Part shown: piece after piece, positions 6,739 through 13,853 of the stretch
Layout of the letters: every line of letters begins with the position of its first letter
Numbering within the stretch: the stretch's first letter is position 1
From: Pigmentiphaga sp. NML030171
GTDB lineage: Bacteria > Pseudomonadota > Gammaproteobacteria > Burkholderiales > Burkholderiaceae_B
Assembly (NCBI RefSeq): GCF_002188635.1
Contig: NZ_NINX01000039.1
Span: 1 to 64,000 of the forward strand
Direction of reading: 5' to 3'
Length of the DNA stretch: 64,000 nt
Translations under genes and position numbers: made by a program
Notes under the pieces: generated by a model
Told to the model about the DNA's origin: nothing
Seen by the model: the letters and a program-made list of their open reading frames with translations, nothing else
The model's database searches: none

Positions 6739-9404
6739 TGGAAAGTCTGCGACCGAAGCAGTCAGAGGCTCGATCCATGGTCTTTGCAGAAGGGGCGCAG
6801 TGGGTCCGTGCTGACTTTCATCTGCATACCCGAGCGGACCGAGAATTCAAGTTCACGGGCGATGACAACTTCTACAACAGCAACTATGTGGATGCGTTGG
6901 AGAAAGCGGACATCCGATTGGGCGTCATCACCAACCACAACAAGTTCGACTTCGAAGAATTCAAAGCACTGCGCAAGATGGCCCAGAAGAAGGGTATTGC
7001 GCTGCTGCCAGGCGTTGAGTTGTCGGTCAATGACGGGGCTAATGGCATCCACACGCTTGTTGTGTTCTCCGACGAATGGATCGATGAACACAATTACATC
7101 AACCCCTTTCTGACCAGCGCATTCGAAGGTAAAACGCCCGCGCAGTACGAGCAGGAGAACGGGCGCACTTCATGGTCGCTTCTGGAGACCATCAAGAAGC
7201 TGGAAGGCTATCACCGGGACTTCTTCCTTGTCTTCGCCCATGTCGAAGCCCCGAGTGGCCTGTGGGCGGAGCTGGATGGCGGCCGGCTTACTGAGTTGGG
7301 GCAAAACGAGTTCTTCCGACGCAGAACGCTGGCTTTTCAGAAGGTACGCACGCACGACGGCGCAGGCAAAGACAAACCCTGCCGCACCAAGATTCAAAGC
7401 TGGCTACAGAGCTGGTACCCCGCCGAACTGGAAGGCAGCGACCCCAAGAGTGTCGATGAAATCGGTCGAGGCAAATCGAGCTACCTGAAGCTGGGCGAAC
7501 TGTCCTTCGAGGCGGTCAAGTTTGCCTTGAGCGATCCCGCTGGGCGGGTAGCCATGGAGCCGCCCAAACATCAAGCGTCGCACATCCGCAGCATCCGCTT
7601 CGACGGCGGCATCCTCGACGGGCAAGTGCTGCATTTCTCTTCCGAACTCAACACGTTGATCGGCATCCGGGGCAGCGGCAAATCATCCATCCTGGAGGCA
7701 GTACGCTACGCCCTCGACATTCCACGCGGCGAGAAGGCGCAGGACACCAAGTACAAGGATGAGTTGATCCGCCATACCCTTGGCAGCGGCGGCAAGGTGA
7801 CGCTGACAGCATGTGACGTGTACGGACAGGAATTCACCATCTCCCGCATCTTCCGCGAAGCCCCGAATGTCTATTTGGGCGGCAAGTTGCAACCCGGCGT
7901 GTCGATTCGGGAGACCGTACTGCGCCGTCCGATCTACTTCGGCCAGAAGGACCTTTCTAGCACCGGCGAAGGCTTCGAGACCGATCTGGTGGAAAAGCTG
8001 GTTGGCGAGAAGCTGCGTGTGCTGCGTGACGAAATAGAGGTTCAACGCCAGCGCGTGCGTGACGCTGCTCAGCGCTGGCTCAAGCTCAACAACACGGCCG
8101 AACTCAAGCGCGACTTCGAGACCCAACTAAATGATGCCAACTTCCGTCTGACCAAGTTCGCGGAGCACGGTGTCGCCGATAAGCTCCAAAAGCGACTTGG
8201 CTTCCAGCAGGACGCCACAGCGCTCGCGCGCATGATGGAGCGGGCAGACAGCTTCATCCTCGCTCTAGGAAGTCTGATTGCCGAGCATGAGGACGAGCTG
8301 CGGAACGCAACGAGCTACGTTTCCAAGCAGAACCCGGATTTCTTCACGGCCTACTACGCCGAGTTCTCCAACCTCGTTGCCAAGGTCGATCAGCTCAAGC
8401 AGATCGAGCGAGAAGCGAACGTCATTGCAGCTCGCCTCAAGACCAAACAGGGCGAATTTGAAGGCGCAAGCAGGAGCCTTCAGGAGGAGTTCGCACAAGT
8501 CGAGCGCCAACTGGCTCAGGAGCTCAAGCAAACCGGCATGACTGCCATCCAGCCGGACGACTTCCTGGCCCAGCAGCAGCGCAAAACCAAGGCGGAGCAA
8601 ATGCTTCAGGCGCTGGCCAAGCAGGAATCACAGCAGACCAGCATCCGCGACGCGCTGTTTGCCGAGATCGACAAACTCAATGAACTATGGCTGAGCGAGT
8701 TCAACACCATCAAGGTAGAGCTGGACCGCGTGAACGCTGGCCACACCGCCCTGCAGATCGAAGCGGACTACAAGGGCGACAAGGAAGCCGCCATCAGCTT
8801 CATGCAACAGCTCTTCAAGGGCAGCAACATCCGCGAAACCACGCTGCGCGCAGTGATGGAGGACTATGCCGATTTCGGCGGCCTCCTGCGTGCCCTGCCG
8901 GCAGCCTTGGCGAAGGCCGGCAGCACCCCCGAGGTCTTCGAAAAGACCTTCATGCAGAACCTGACCGAGTTCGTCACTTGGCAGGTGCCCAACCGCTTCG
9001 TCATCCGCTATCGCGGCAAAGAGTTGAAGCACCACTCTCTCGGGCAGCGCGCTTCGGCGCTGTTGCTGTACGTGCTCAGCCAACGCCAGAACGACGTGAT
9101 CATCATCGACCAACCGGAAGACGATCTGGACAACCAGACCATCTACGACGATGTGATCAAGCTGCTACGGGAAATGAAGCCTCACGCCCAATTCATCTTC
9201 GCCACCCACAACGCCAACTTCCCGGTGCTGGGTGACGCGGAACAGGTGCACGCCTGCCAATACCAGGACGAGAAGGTCGCCACGCGAAGCGGCAGCATCG
9301 ACGCCCGCCCGGTGCAGGACGCCATCATCAACATCATGGAAGGAGGCCAGGAAGCCTTCAACCGTCGCAAAGAGGTCTACAACCTATGGAAACCACAGAG
9401 CTGA
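6735..9404 (+). CDS. TrlF-type protein: PHP phosphoesterase fused to ABC/SMC-like ATPase
   Basis: This 889-residue protein begins with a PHP domain: D-F-H-L-H-T near residue 27, N-H-N, P-G-V-E-L-S and F-A-H-V-E supply the metal-binding His, Asp and Glu residues. An ATPase follows, with Walker A G-I-R-G-S-G-K-S-S near 310-318, a long charged coiled-coil-like stretch at about 420-660, then Walker B I-I-I-D-Q-P-E-D-D near 788-796 and a T-H-N switch region. This is the layout of TrlF-family proteins. PHP-ATPase proteins have been reported as single-gene phage defences under the name Ppl, although I cannot test homology to those here. It overlaps the next gene by 19 bases. Confidence 0.85.
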   Translation: MMESLRPKQSEARSMVFAEGAQWVRADFHLHTRADREFKFTGDDNFYNSNYVDALEKADIRLGVITNHNKFDFEEFKALRKMAQKKGIALLPGVELSVNDGANGIHTLVVFSDEWIDEHNYINPFLTSAFEGKTPAQYEQENGRTSWSLLETIKKLEGYHRDFFLVFAHVEAPSGLWAELDGGRLTELGQNEFFRRRTLAFQKVRTHDGAGKDKPCRTKIQSWLQSWYPAELEGSDPKSVDEIGRGKSSYLKLGELSFEAVKFALSDPAGRVAMEPPKHQASHIRSIRFDGGILDGQVLHFSSELNTLIGIRGSGKSSILEAVRYALDIPRGEKAQDTKYKDELIRHTLGSGGKVTLTACDVYGQEFTISRIFREAPNVYLGGKLQPGVSIRETVLRRPIYFGQKDLSSTGEGFETDLVEKLVGEKLRVLRDEIEVQRQRVRDAAQRWLKLNNTAELKRDFETQLNDANFRLTKFAEHGVADKLQKRLGFQQDATALARMMERADSFILALGSLIAEHEDELRNATSYVSKQNPDFFTAYYAEFSNLVAKVDQLKQIEREANVIAARLKTKQGEFEGASRSLQEEFAQVERQLAQELKQTGMTAIQPDDFLAQQQRKTKAEQMLQALAKQESQQTSIRDALFAEIDKLNELWLSEFNTIKVELDRVNAGHTALQIEADYKGDKEAAISFMQQLFKGSNIRETTLRAVMEDYADFGGLLRALPAALAKAGSTPEVFEKTFMQNLTEFVTWQVPNRFVIRYRGKELKHHSLGQRASALLLYVLSQRQNDVIIIDQPEDDLDNQTIYDDVIKLLREMKPHAQFIFATHNANFPVLGDAEQVHACQYQDEKVATRSGSIDARPVQDAIINIMEGGQEAFNRRKEVYNLWKPQS

Positions 9405-10561
9405 TCGACCTGCTCAGCCGGGGCGAGGACAGTCGGCAGCAGTTCAAGACGGACATGAACAATGCCGACGCCTTGGCAGCAGAGATCGTTGCCTTCAGCA
9501 ACACCGTTGGTGGTCGCATCTTCATTGGGGTGAACGACGACGGTTCGGTGCGCGGCCTATCCGGCGCCGACGTTGCTCGTCTCAATATGCTCATCGCCAA
9601 CGTGGCCTCACAGGTCGTGCGTCCCGCCGTGAACCCGCTCACGGAAAACGTGCCCCACCCGGCAGGCACGGTGCTGGTGCTCTCCATCGCTGAAGGCGTC
9701 AACAAGCCCTACATGGACAAGAACGGCGCGATTTGGGTGAAGAACGGCTCGGACAAGCGCCGTGCTACCTCGCGCGAGGAATTGCAGCGCCTGTTCCAGC
9801 AGGCGGGCTTGGTGCACGCCGACGAAACGCCCGTAGCGGGCTTGAGCGCGGGCGATGTGGACCTGCCCTATTTTGAAACCTTCTTCGAGCAGCAATTCGG
9901 TGAGCCGCTCGCCCAGCATAACCAGCCGCTGCCGCAGTTGCTGACCAACATGAACCTGATGAATCAGGGACAGCTCAACGTGGCGGGCGGTCTGCTGTTT
10001 GCCAAATCACCGCACTACGCGCTACCCGCCTTCATCGTCAAGGCCGTCGCCTTTGTTGGCACCCAGATTGAGGACGAACGCTACATCGACAGCCGCGACA
10101 TCGCCGGCAAGCTGGCCGACGTGTTCCAGCAGACGCTGGGCTTTATCATCGCTAACACCCGCGCCGCGCAGGGCGAGCAGGGCTTCAACTCCCAGGGGCA
10201 GCCTGAGATTCCCCGCATCGTCTGGGAAGAACTGGTCGCCAACGCCCTCATTCACCGCGACTACTTCGTCAGCGCGCCGATTCGCGTACTGGTCTTCGCT
10301 GATCGTGTCGAGATCATCAGCCCTGGCCACCTGCCCAACAACCTGACTATCGAGAACATCAAGGCCGGCAACTCCAATATGCGCAACCCCATCCTGGCGT
10401 CCTTTGCCGCCAAGCTCCTGCCTTATCGCGGATTGGGTAGCGGGCTGCTGCGCTCACTAAGGGCATGGCCGCAGATCGAACTTATCGATGATCGGGCCGG
10501 CAACCTGTTCAAGGCCATCGTGGCGCGTCCCAGTGCGCTGGAGGCGGCCGGAGGATCTTGA
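9386..10561 (+). CDS. AlbA_2 (Schlafen-like) domain plus HATPase protein
   Basis: This 391-residue protein has an N-terminal AlbA_2/Schlafen-type domain: E-D-S-R-Q-Q-F-K near residues 14-21, then A-E-I-V-A-F-S-N-T-V-G-G-R-I-F-I-G-V. Its C-terminal half resembles the HATPase_c_4 module seen in proteins annotated as RecG-like or ATP-binding: E-L-V-A-N-A-L-I-H-R-D-Y and R-G-L-G-S-G-L. The family is common in mobile islands and is thought to bind nucleic acid and ATP, but its biochemistry is poorly defined. Its start lies 19 bases inside the TrlF gene, tying it to the operon. It could be a regulator or a nucleic-acid sensor. Confidence 0.75.
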   Translation: METTELIDLLSRGEDSRQQFKTDMNNADALAAEIVAFSNTVGGRIFIGVNDDGSVRGLSGADVARLNMLIANVASQVVRPAVNPLTENVPHPAGTVLVLSIAEGVNKPYMDKNGAIWVKNGSDKRRATSREELQRLFQQAGLVHADETPVAGLSAGDVDLPYFETFFEQQFGEPLAQHNQPLPQLLTNMNLMNQGQLNVAGGLLFAKSPHYALPAFIVKAVAFVGTQIEDERYIDSRDIAGKLADVFQQTLGFIIANTRAAQGEQGFNSQGQPEIPRIVWEELVANALIHRDYFVSAPIRVLVFADRVEIISPGHLPNNLTIENIKAGNSNMRNPILASFAAKLLPYRGLGSGLLRSLRAWPQIELIDDRAGNLFKAIVARPSALEAAGGS

Positions 10562-10623
10562 TTGATCGGTTGGGTAGTAGGCGGGCGGCTTCTGGCTTTT
10601 TGGAAAGTCACTATGGTGTCAGT

Positions 10624-10821
10624 ATGAAACAGCACGACGAGAACGAACCCTTCTTCATCACGGAGGACATGGCAGCCGAGATGGCTGCTGCCGGCTACGA
10701 GTTCGAGCCTCCCGGCCATGCCAGAACGAAGAGCGTCCGCGACCTGTACGGATGGCAGCCCGGGGAGACCCTGGAGGAGGCCATTGCCCGTCACCAGCGA
10801 AGGCAGTGTTCATCCTCTTGA
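10624..10821 (+). CDS. Small acidic protein of unknown function at operon end
   Basis: This is a 65-residue ORF starting at M-K-Q-H-D-E-N-E-P-F-F, with a motif S-V-R-D-L-Y-G-W-Q-P-G-E-T-L-E-E-A-I and a basic tail. An upstream in-frame start at 10558 overlaps the preceding stop codon, but the extra residues look non-coding. I do not recognise the family. The length and composition fit a small regulator, or an antitoxin-like or DNA-mimic partner. Position after the AlbA_2 gene and before a terminator suggests it is the last gene of the operon. Confidence 0.55.
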   Translation: MKQHDENEPFFITEDMAAEMAAAGYEFEPPGHARTKSVRDLYGWQPGETLEEAIARHQRRQCSSS

Positions 10822-10971
10822 TCTGAGCATGGCATTGTTCATGGCATTAGTTGAAGTTTTGATTGTAAGTTATTGATGTTTAACATGTTTCTATGATTAT
10901 AGATGATCGAGTGGGAGTGAGATCGGGTCCGGCATAAAACCGATACCAGATAGCACGAAACCATCCCTAAG

Positions 10972-10993
10972 CCCGCGTAACTGCGGGTTTTTT
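10972..10993 (+). terminator. Rho-independent terminator closing the island operon
   Basis: A CCCGC stem and GCGGG partner enclose a six-base loop, followed by six T residues. It lies 150 bases after the last small gene in an AT-rich stretch and 33 bases before the HXXEE gene. The change in base composition around 10,830-10,960 suggests this is also near the island boundary. Confidence 0.75.
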
Positions 10994-11026
10994 ATTCTCG
11001 GCGCCGGTTTTACGGAGAAATCAGCC

Positions 11027-11743
11027 TTGAACATGTCTTTTCCCTGGTTAGGGCTGGTAGGCGCAATCTCGCTGCTCCTGCTCCTATTCGGATCCAACCT
11101 TCTTCGCAGTGATAAAGCTGTCTCGCGATGGCGGGACCTGACTTGGCTGTCATGGGCAGGAGTGACGGCCTACCTTATCCATAACGTCGAGGAATACGGG
11201 ATCGACGTGTTCGGCCGGACGTACGCGTTTCCAACGTCGATGTGCCAGCTGTTTGGCTTCCAGGACGCCGCGCATTGTCCCGTACCTCCGGCATTCTTCA
11301 CCGCGGTCAATGTGCCGATGTTCTGGTTTGCCGCGCCGGTCGCCGCCTTGCTGAGCCGGCGTCATCCCTTGGTCGGTCTCGCACTCTACGGCGTGATGTC
11401 GGTGAACGTTGTCGCGCATGTCATCGGCGGCGTCGTCGCCGGGTCGATCTACAACCCTGGCTGGTTGACAGCGATTTTGCTGTTCCTGCCGCTGACGGCA
11501 TGGGTGGTTCGAACCCTCTTCGGAAGGGGCGGTTTTCGCTATGGCGCATGGGCGTTCCTGACAGGGTGGGGGATCGCTCTGCACCTCATCTTGGCGGGCT
11601 CGCTTGTCCCGCTCATGAAAGGCTGGATAAGCACGTCTACTCCCGCGATTGTCATGCAGGTGGTCAACGCCGGACTTCTTATCGCCGTACCTTGGTTGGC
11701 CGAACGCTGGCGTGGGGGCGTCCTGATCCGACCTGCGGGCTGA
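11027..11743 (+). CDS. HXXEE domain membrane protein
   Basis: This 238-residue protein has about six to seven hydrophobic segments. The signature H-N-V-E-E at residues 52-56 matches the H-x-x-E-E motif that names the Pfam family. The function of the family is unknown; the motif suggests a membrane-embedded metal site. The TTG at 11027 lies nine bases after GGAG and gives a better ribosome spacing than the ATG at 11033. It sits just after the island terminator and appears to be a stand-alone chromosomal gene. Confidence 0.75.
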   Translation: MNMSFPWLGLVGAISLLLLLFGSNLLRSDKAVSRWRDLTWLSWAGVTAYLIHNVEEYGIDVFGRTYAFPTSMCQLFGFQDAAHCPVPPAFFTAVNVPMFWFAAPVAALLSRRHPLVGLALYGVMSVNVVAHVIGGVVAGSIYNPGWLTAILLFLPLTAWVVRTLFGRGGFRYGAWAFLTGWGIALHLILAGSLVPLMKGWISTSTPAIVMQVVNAGLLIAVPWLAERWRGGVLIRPAG

Positions 11744-11747
11744 TCGG

Positions 11748-11834
11748 TTAGTTGGGCCAGCGTCTTCTGAGAATGTCTCGGATCAGCTTCTCGAAGTCCG
11801 AATAGCCTTGCTCTTTTCCATCGAAAGACTTGCT
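11748..11834 (-). pseudogene. Possible orphan C-terminal coding remnant
   Basis: Downstream of the MerR stop, the minus strand has a frame that reads like a genuine protein tail (F-D-G-K-E-Q-G-Y-S-D-F-E-K-L-I-R-D-I-L) and ends at a TAA overlapping the region after the HXXEE gene. It is closed upstream by an in-frame TAG, so only 28 codons survive. The family is not recognised. It may be the scar of a deleted gene. Confidence 0.25.
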
Positions 11835-11856
11835 CTATCCCCAGTGCAACAGGTCC

Positions 11857-12288
11857 CTAGCCACCCCAGCCCGTAAGATTGCCTGCCGCTTTGCGCTGTC
11901 TCAATCTTCCCGCCGCCGCAACCTTGAGCAGGCGCTGGAAGGTCGGACATTGCGCATGGTTGGCCGCAGGACATTCCGCAGCATGGCGCAAGCCTTCGCT
12001 CATGGCGCGTAGGCGTTTGATGGTCGCATTGATTTCGTCGGCTTTGGCCGACAAGACTTTCCTATCGACCTTTGGCGCCCCGGCGGGGGAGAGCATGGCG
12101 CCGATTTCGTCCAACGACAGGCCGCCGGCCTGCCCCAGCGCGATCAGCGCCAACTGATCCAGCACGTCGGGCGCGAAGCGCCGGCGTTCGCCGGCGGGGC
12201 TGGTCGCGGTGATCAATCCTTTTTTCTCGTAGAACCGCAATGTCGAGGAAGGTACGCCGGTGCGCCGGGCGACTTCTGAAATGTCCAC
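11857..12288 (-). CDS. MerR-family transcriptional regulator with CueR-like cysteine loop
   Basis: This 143-residue protein begins with the MerR winged helix: D-I-S-E-V-A-R-R-T-G-V, then S-T-L-R-F-Y-E-K-K-G-L-I. A dimerisation helix and a C-terminal loop with Cys106 and Cys114 (C-P-A-A-N-H-A-Q-C) follow. The C-x7-C spacing equals the metal-binding loop of CueR-type Cu/Ag/Au sensors. The position equivalent to CueR Ser77 looks to be Ala, so the inducer is uncertain. It is divergent from the DUF2938 gene, with a 19-bp-spacer promoter between them, and probably twists that promoter open on induction. Confidence 0.85.
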   Translation of the reverse strand: MDISEVARRTGVPSSTLRFYEKKGLITATSPAGERRRFAPDVLDQLALIALGQAGGLSLDEIGAMLSPAGAPKVDRKVLSAKADEINATIKRLRAMSEGLRHAAECPAANHAQCPTFQRLLKVAAAGRLRQRKAAGNLTGWGG

Positions 12289-12298
12289 GCTGCACCCC

Positions 12299-12329
12299 TT
12301 GACTTGAAGTTGACTTCAACTTCTATCAT
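12299..12329 (+). promoter_or_regulatory. MerR-type promoter/operator with 19-bp spacer
   Basis: The -35 box TTGACT (12299-12304) and -10 box TATCAT (12324-12329) are separated by exactly 19 bases, the over-long spacer typical of MerR-activated promoters. A perfect inverted repeat TTGAAGT-TG-ACTTCAA (12304-12319) lies in the spacer, where MerR dimers bind. It drives the DUF2938 gene and sits next to the divergent MerR gene start (12288). Confidence 0.85.
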
Positions 12330-12368
12330 GCCTTGGAACGACGGTTTCATCAATCGAAAAGGATGGCC

Positions 12369-12863
12369 ATGGTATCGACGGGCGAAGCAGCAAGGGTGGT
12401 TCTGGTCGGGATCGGCGCGACAGTCGTGCTGGATGTCTGGTCCATGATCCTGAAGGGCTTGGGTATTCCCACGCTGGACTACGCGTTGGTTGGCAGGTGG
12501 GCGGGACATCTGTGCCGGGGCAGGTTCGCACATGCCAGCATAGCCAAGACCGAGTCCATACCCGGCGAATCGCCGCTGGGATGGGCGATTCATTACGCCG
12601 TGGGCATCGTGTTCGCGGCATTGCTGGTGGGCATTTGCGGTACGGCGTGGCTGCACGATCCCGCATGGCTGCCCGCCCTGGCTGTGGGGGTAGCAACGGT
12701 CATGGTTCCCTGGTTCGTCATGCAGCCGGCCATGGGCGCGGGCGTTGCTTCATCCCACACGCCCACGCCGATGAAGAACCGCATGCGCAACCTGGCAACG
12801 CATGCGGTATTCGGCTGCGGTCTTTACGTGTCGGCGGTCTTGCTCAAGCTGGTGTGGGCATGA
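12369..12863 (+). CDS. DUF2938 family membrane protein
   Basis: This ~164-residue protein has four hydrophobic segments. The motifs L-D-Y-A-L-V-G-R-W-A-G-H, the conserved W-A-I-H-Y-A-V-G-I-V-F-A-A, and P-W-F-V-M-Q-P-A-M-G-A-G fit DUF2938. The function of this inner-membrane family is unknown. I chose the second ATG, six bases after AAAAGG; the ATG at 12363 abuts that site. Transcription from the MerR-type promoter makes it the sole obvious target of that regulator, so it may act in tolerance to whatever the regulator senses. Confidence 0.75.
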   Translation: MVSTGEAARVVLVGIGATVVLDVWSMILKGLGIPTLDYALVGRWAGHLCRGRFAHASIAKTESIPGESPLGWAIHYAVGIVFAALLVGICGTAWLHDPAWLPALAVGVATVMVPWFVMQPAMGAGVASSHTPTPMKNRMRNLATHAVFGCGLYVSAVLLKLVWA

Positions 12864-12875
12864 GCAGGGGTTCCG

Positions 12876-13853
12876 CTATTTCATCCCGAACCAGGCGGGA
12901 TCCGCCGCCAAGGCCACCGCCCCGATCAACGACACAACCGTGGCCAGCAGCACCGGCCCGTCAAAAGATTCCAGCTCCGGATTGAGCACTCGCGCAAGCC
13001 ACACTCGCATGACGAGCGACGTCCGCTGTATCGGTATGACGACCGACGCGGGCGCGATGGCAAGCGCCATGTAGACAAAGATCTGCGAGGCCGCGGCGGT
13101 CACGCCCGCGACCGAATACCAACCGAGCGTAGGGCGCGACATGGTCAGCGACCGGCCCAGGCCGCCCTGGCAGATGACGATGGCCACCACGCCCACGGTC
13201 GCGGCGGTATAGGCCACGGCGGCGCCGGCCAGCCCGCCAGCCATCCCGTTCCCCTCCACCATGGCGTGCCGGACCAGGATGGGACTGGAGCCATACGCCA
13301 GCGCCGAGAAGGTGGCGAACAGATAGCCTTCGCCCAGCTTGGGTTGGAAACCCGCGGCGGATCTGGCCTCCACCTGGATCGATTCTGCTTCGGACGCGCG
13401 CCTGAACGGACGGAAGGATGCCGGCGCATGGGCTCGCGCAGCCAGCATCGGCGCCGCAATGATGAGCGCAATGCCGACGATATGCAGCGTGGTCAGGCGC
13501 TCGCCCAGCAGGACTATGGCCAGCACCAGCGTGATCAGCACGCTGGTCTGCTGCACGGGCCCGACCAGCACGGTGCCCATGGCGCGCGTCGCGCGGTAGT
13601 TGCAATAGCGGCCGAAGCCGAAGTGCAGCAGGCCGGCAGCGGAGAAGAGCAGTGTGGAGCGCAGCGGAAACGCTTGCAGATGGCCGGTCCCGCCGACGGC
13701 CAGCACGGCGATCCAGACCATTGCCGTACCAAGCAGCAGCGTGACGACCATGGCCTGGGACAGCGTTCCGCCGACCACGCCGCGGCGCAGCGTGGCGTTG
13801 TTCGCGGCGAAGGTAAACGCCGCGAGGAGGGCGAGCACGGTCGGCAGGATCAT
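12876..13853 (-). CDS. DMT-superfamily (EamA-like) transporter
   Basis: This 325-residue protein has about ten membrane segments arranged as two repeats, as in EamA/DMT exporters and importers of small metabolites. Conserved features include the N-terminal L-L-A-A-F-T-F-A-A-N-N-A and a V-G-P-V-Q-Q-T-S-V-L-I segment. The substrate cannot be predicted. Its ATG overlaps the stop of the upstream diguanylate cyclase by four bases, so the two are co-translated. It meets the DUF2938 gene tail to tail. Confidence 0.8.
   Translation of the reverse strand: MILPTVLALLAAFTFAANNATLRRGVVGGTLSQAMVVTLLLGTAMVWIAVLAVGGTGHLQAFPLRSTLLFSAAGLLHFGFGRYCNYRATRAMGTVLVGPVQQTSVLITLVLAIVLLGERLTTLHIVGIALIIAAPMLAARAHAPASFRPFRRASEAESIQVEARSAAGFQPKLGEGYLFATFSALAYGSSPILVRHAMVEGNGMAGGLAGAAVAYTAATVGVVAIVICQGGLGRSLTMSRPTLGWYSVAGVTAAASQIFVYMALAIAPASVVIPIQRTSLVMRVWLARVLNPELESFDGPVLLATVVSLIGAVALAADPAWFGMK

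Noticed and set aside
10897-10995. tRNA or tmRNA end as integration site of the island
   Set aside because: No cloverleaf or CCA end could be drawn; only a hairpin terminator is supported.
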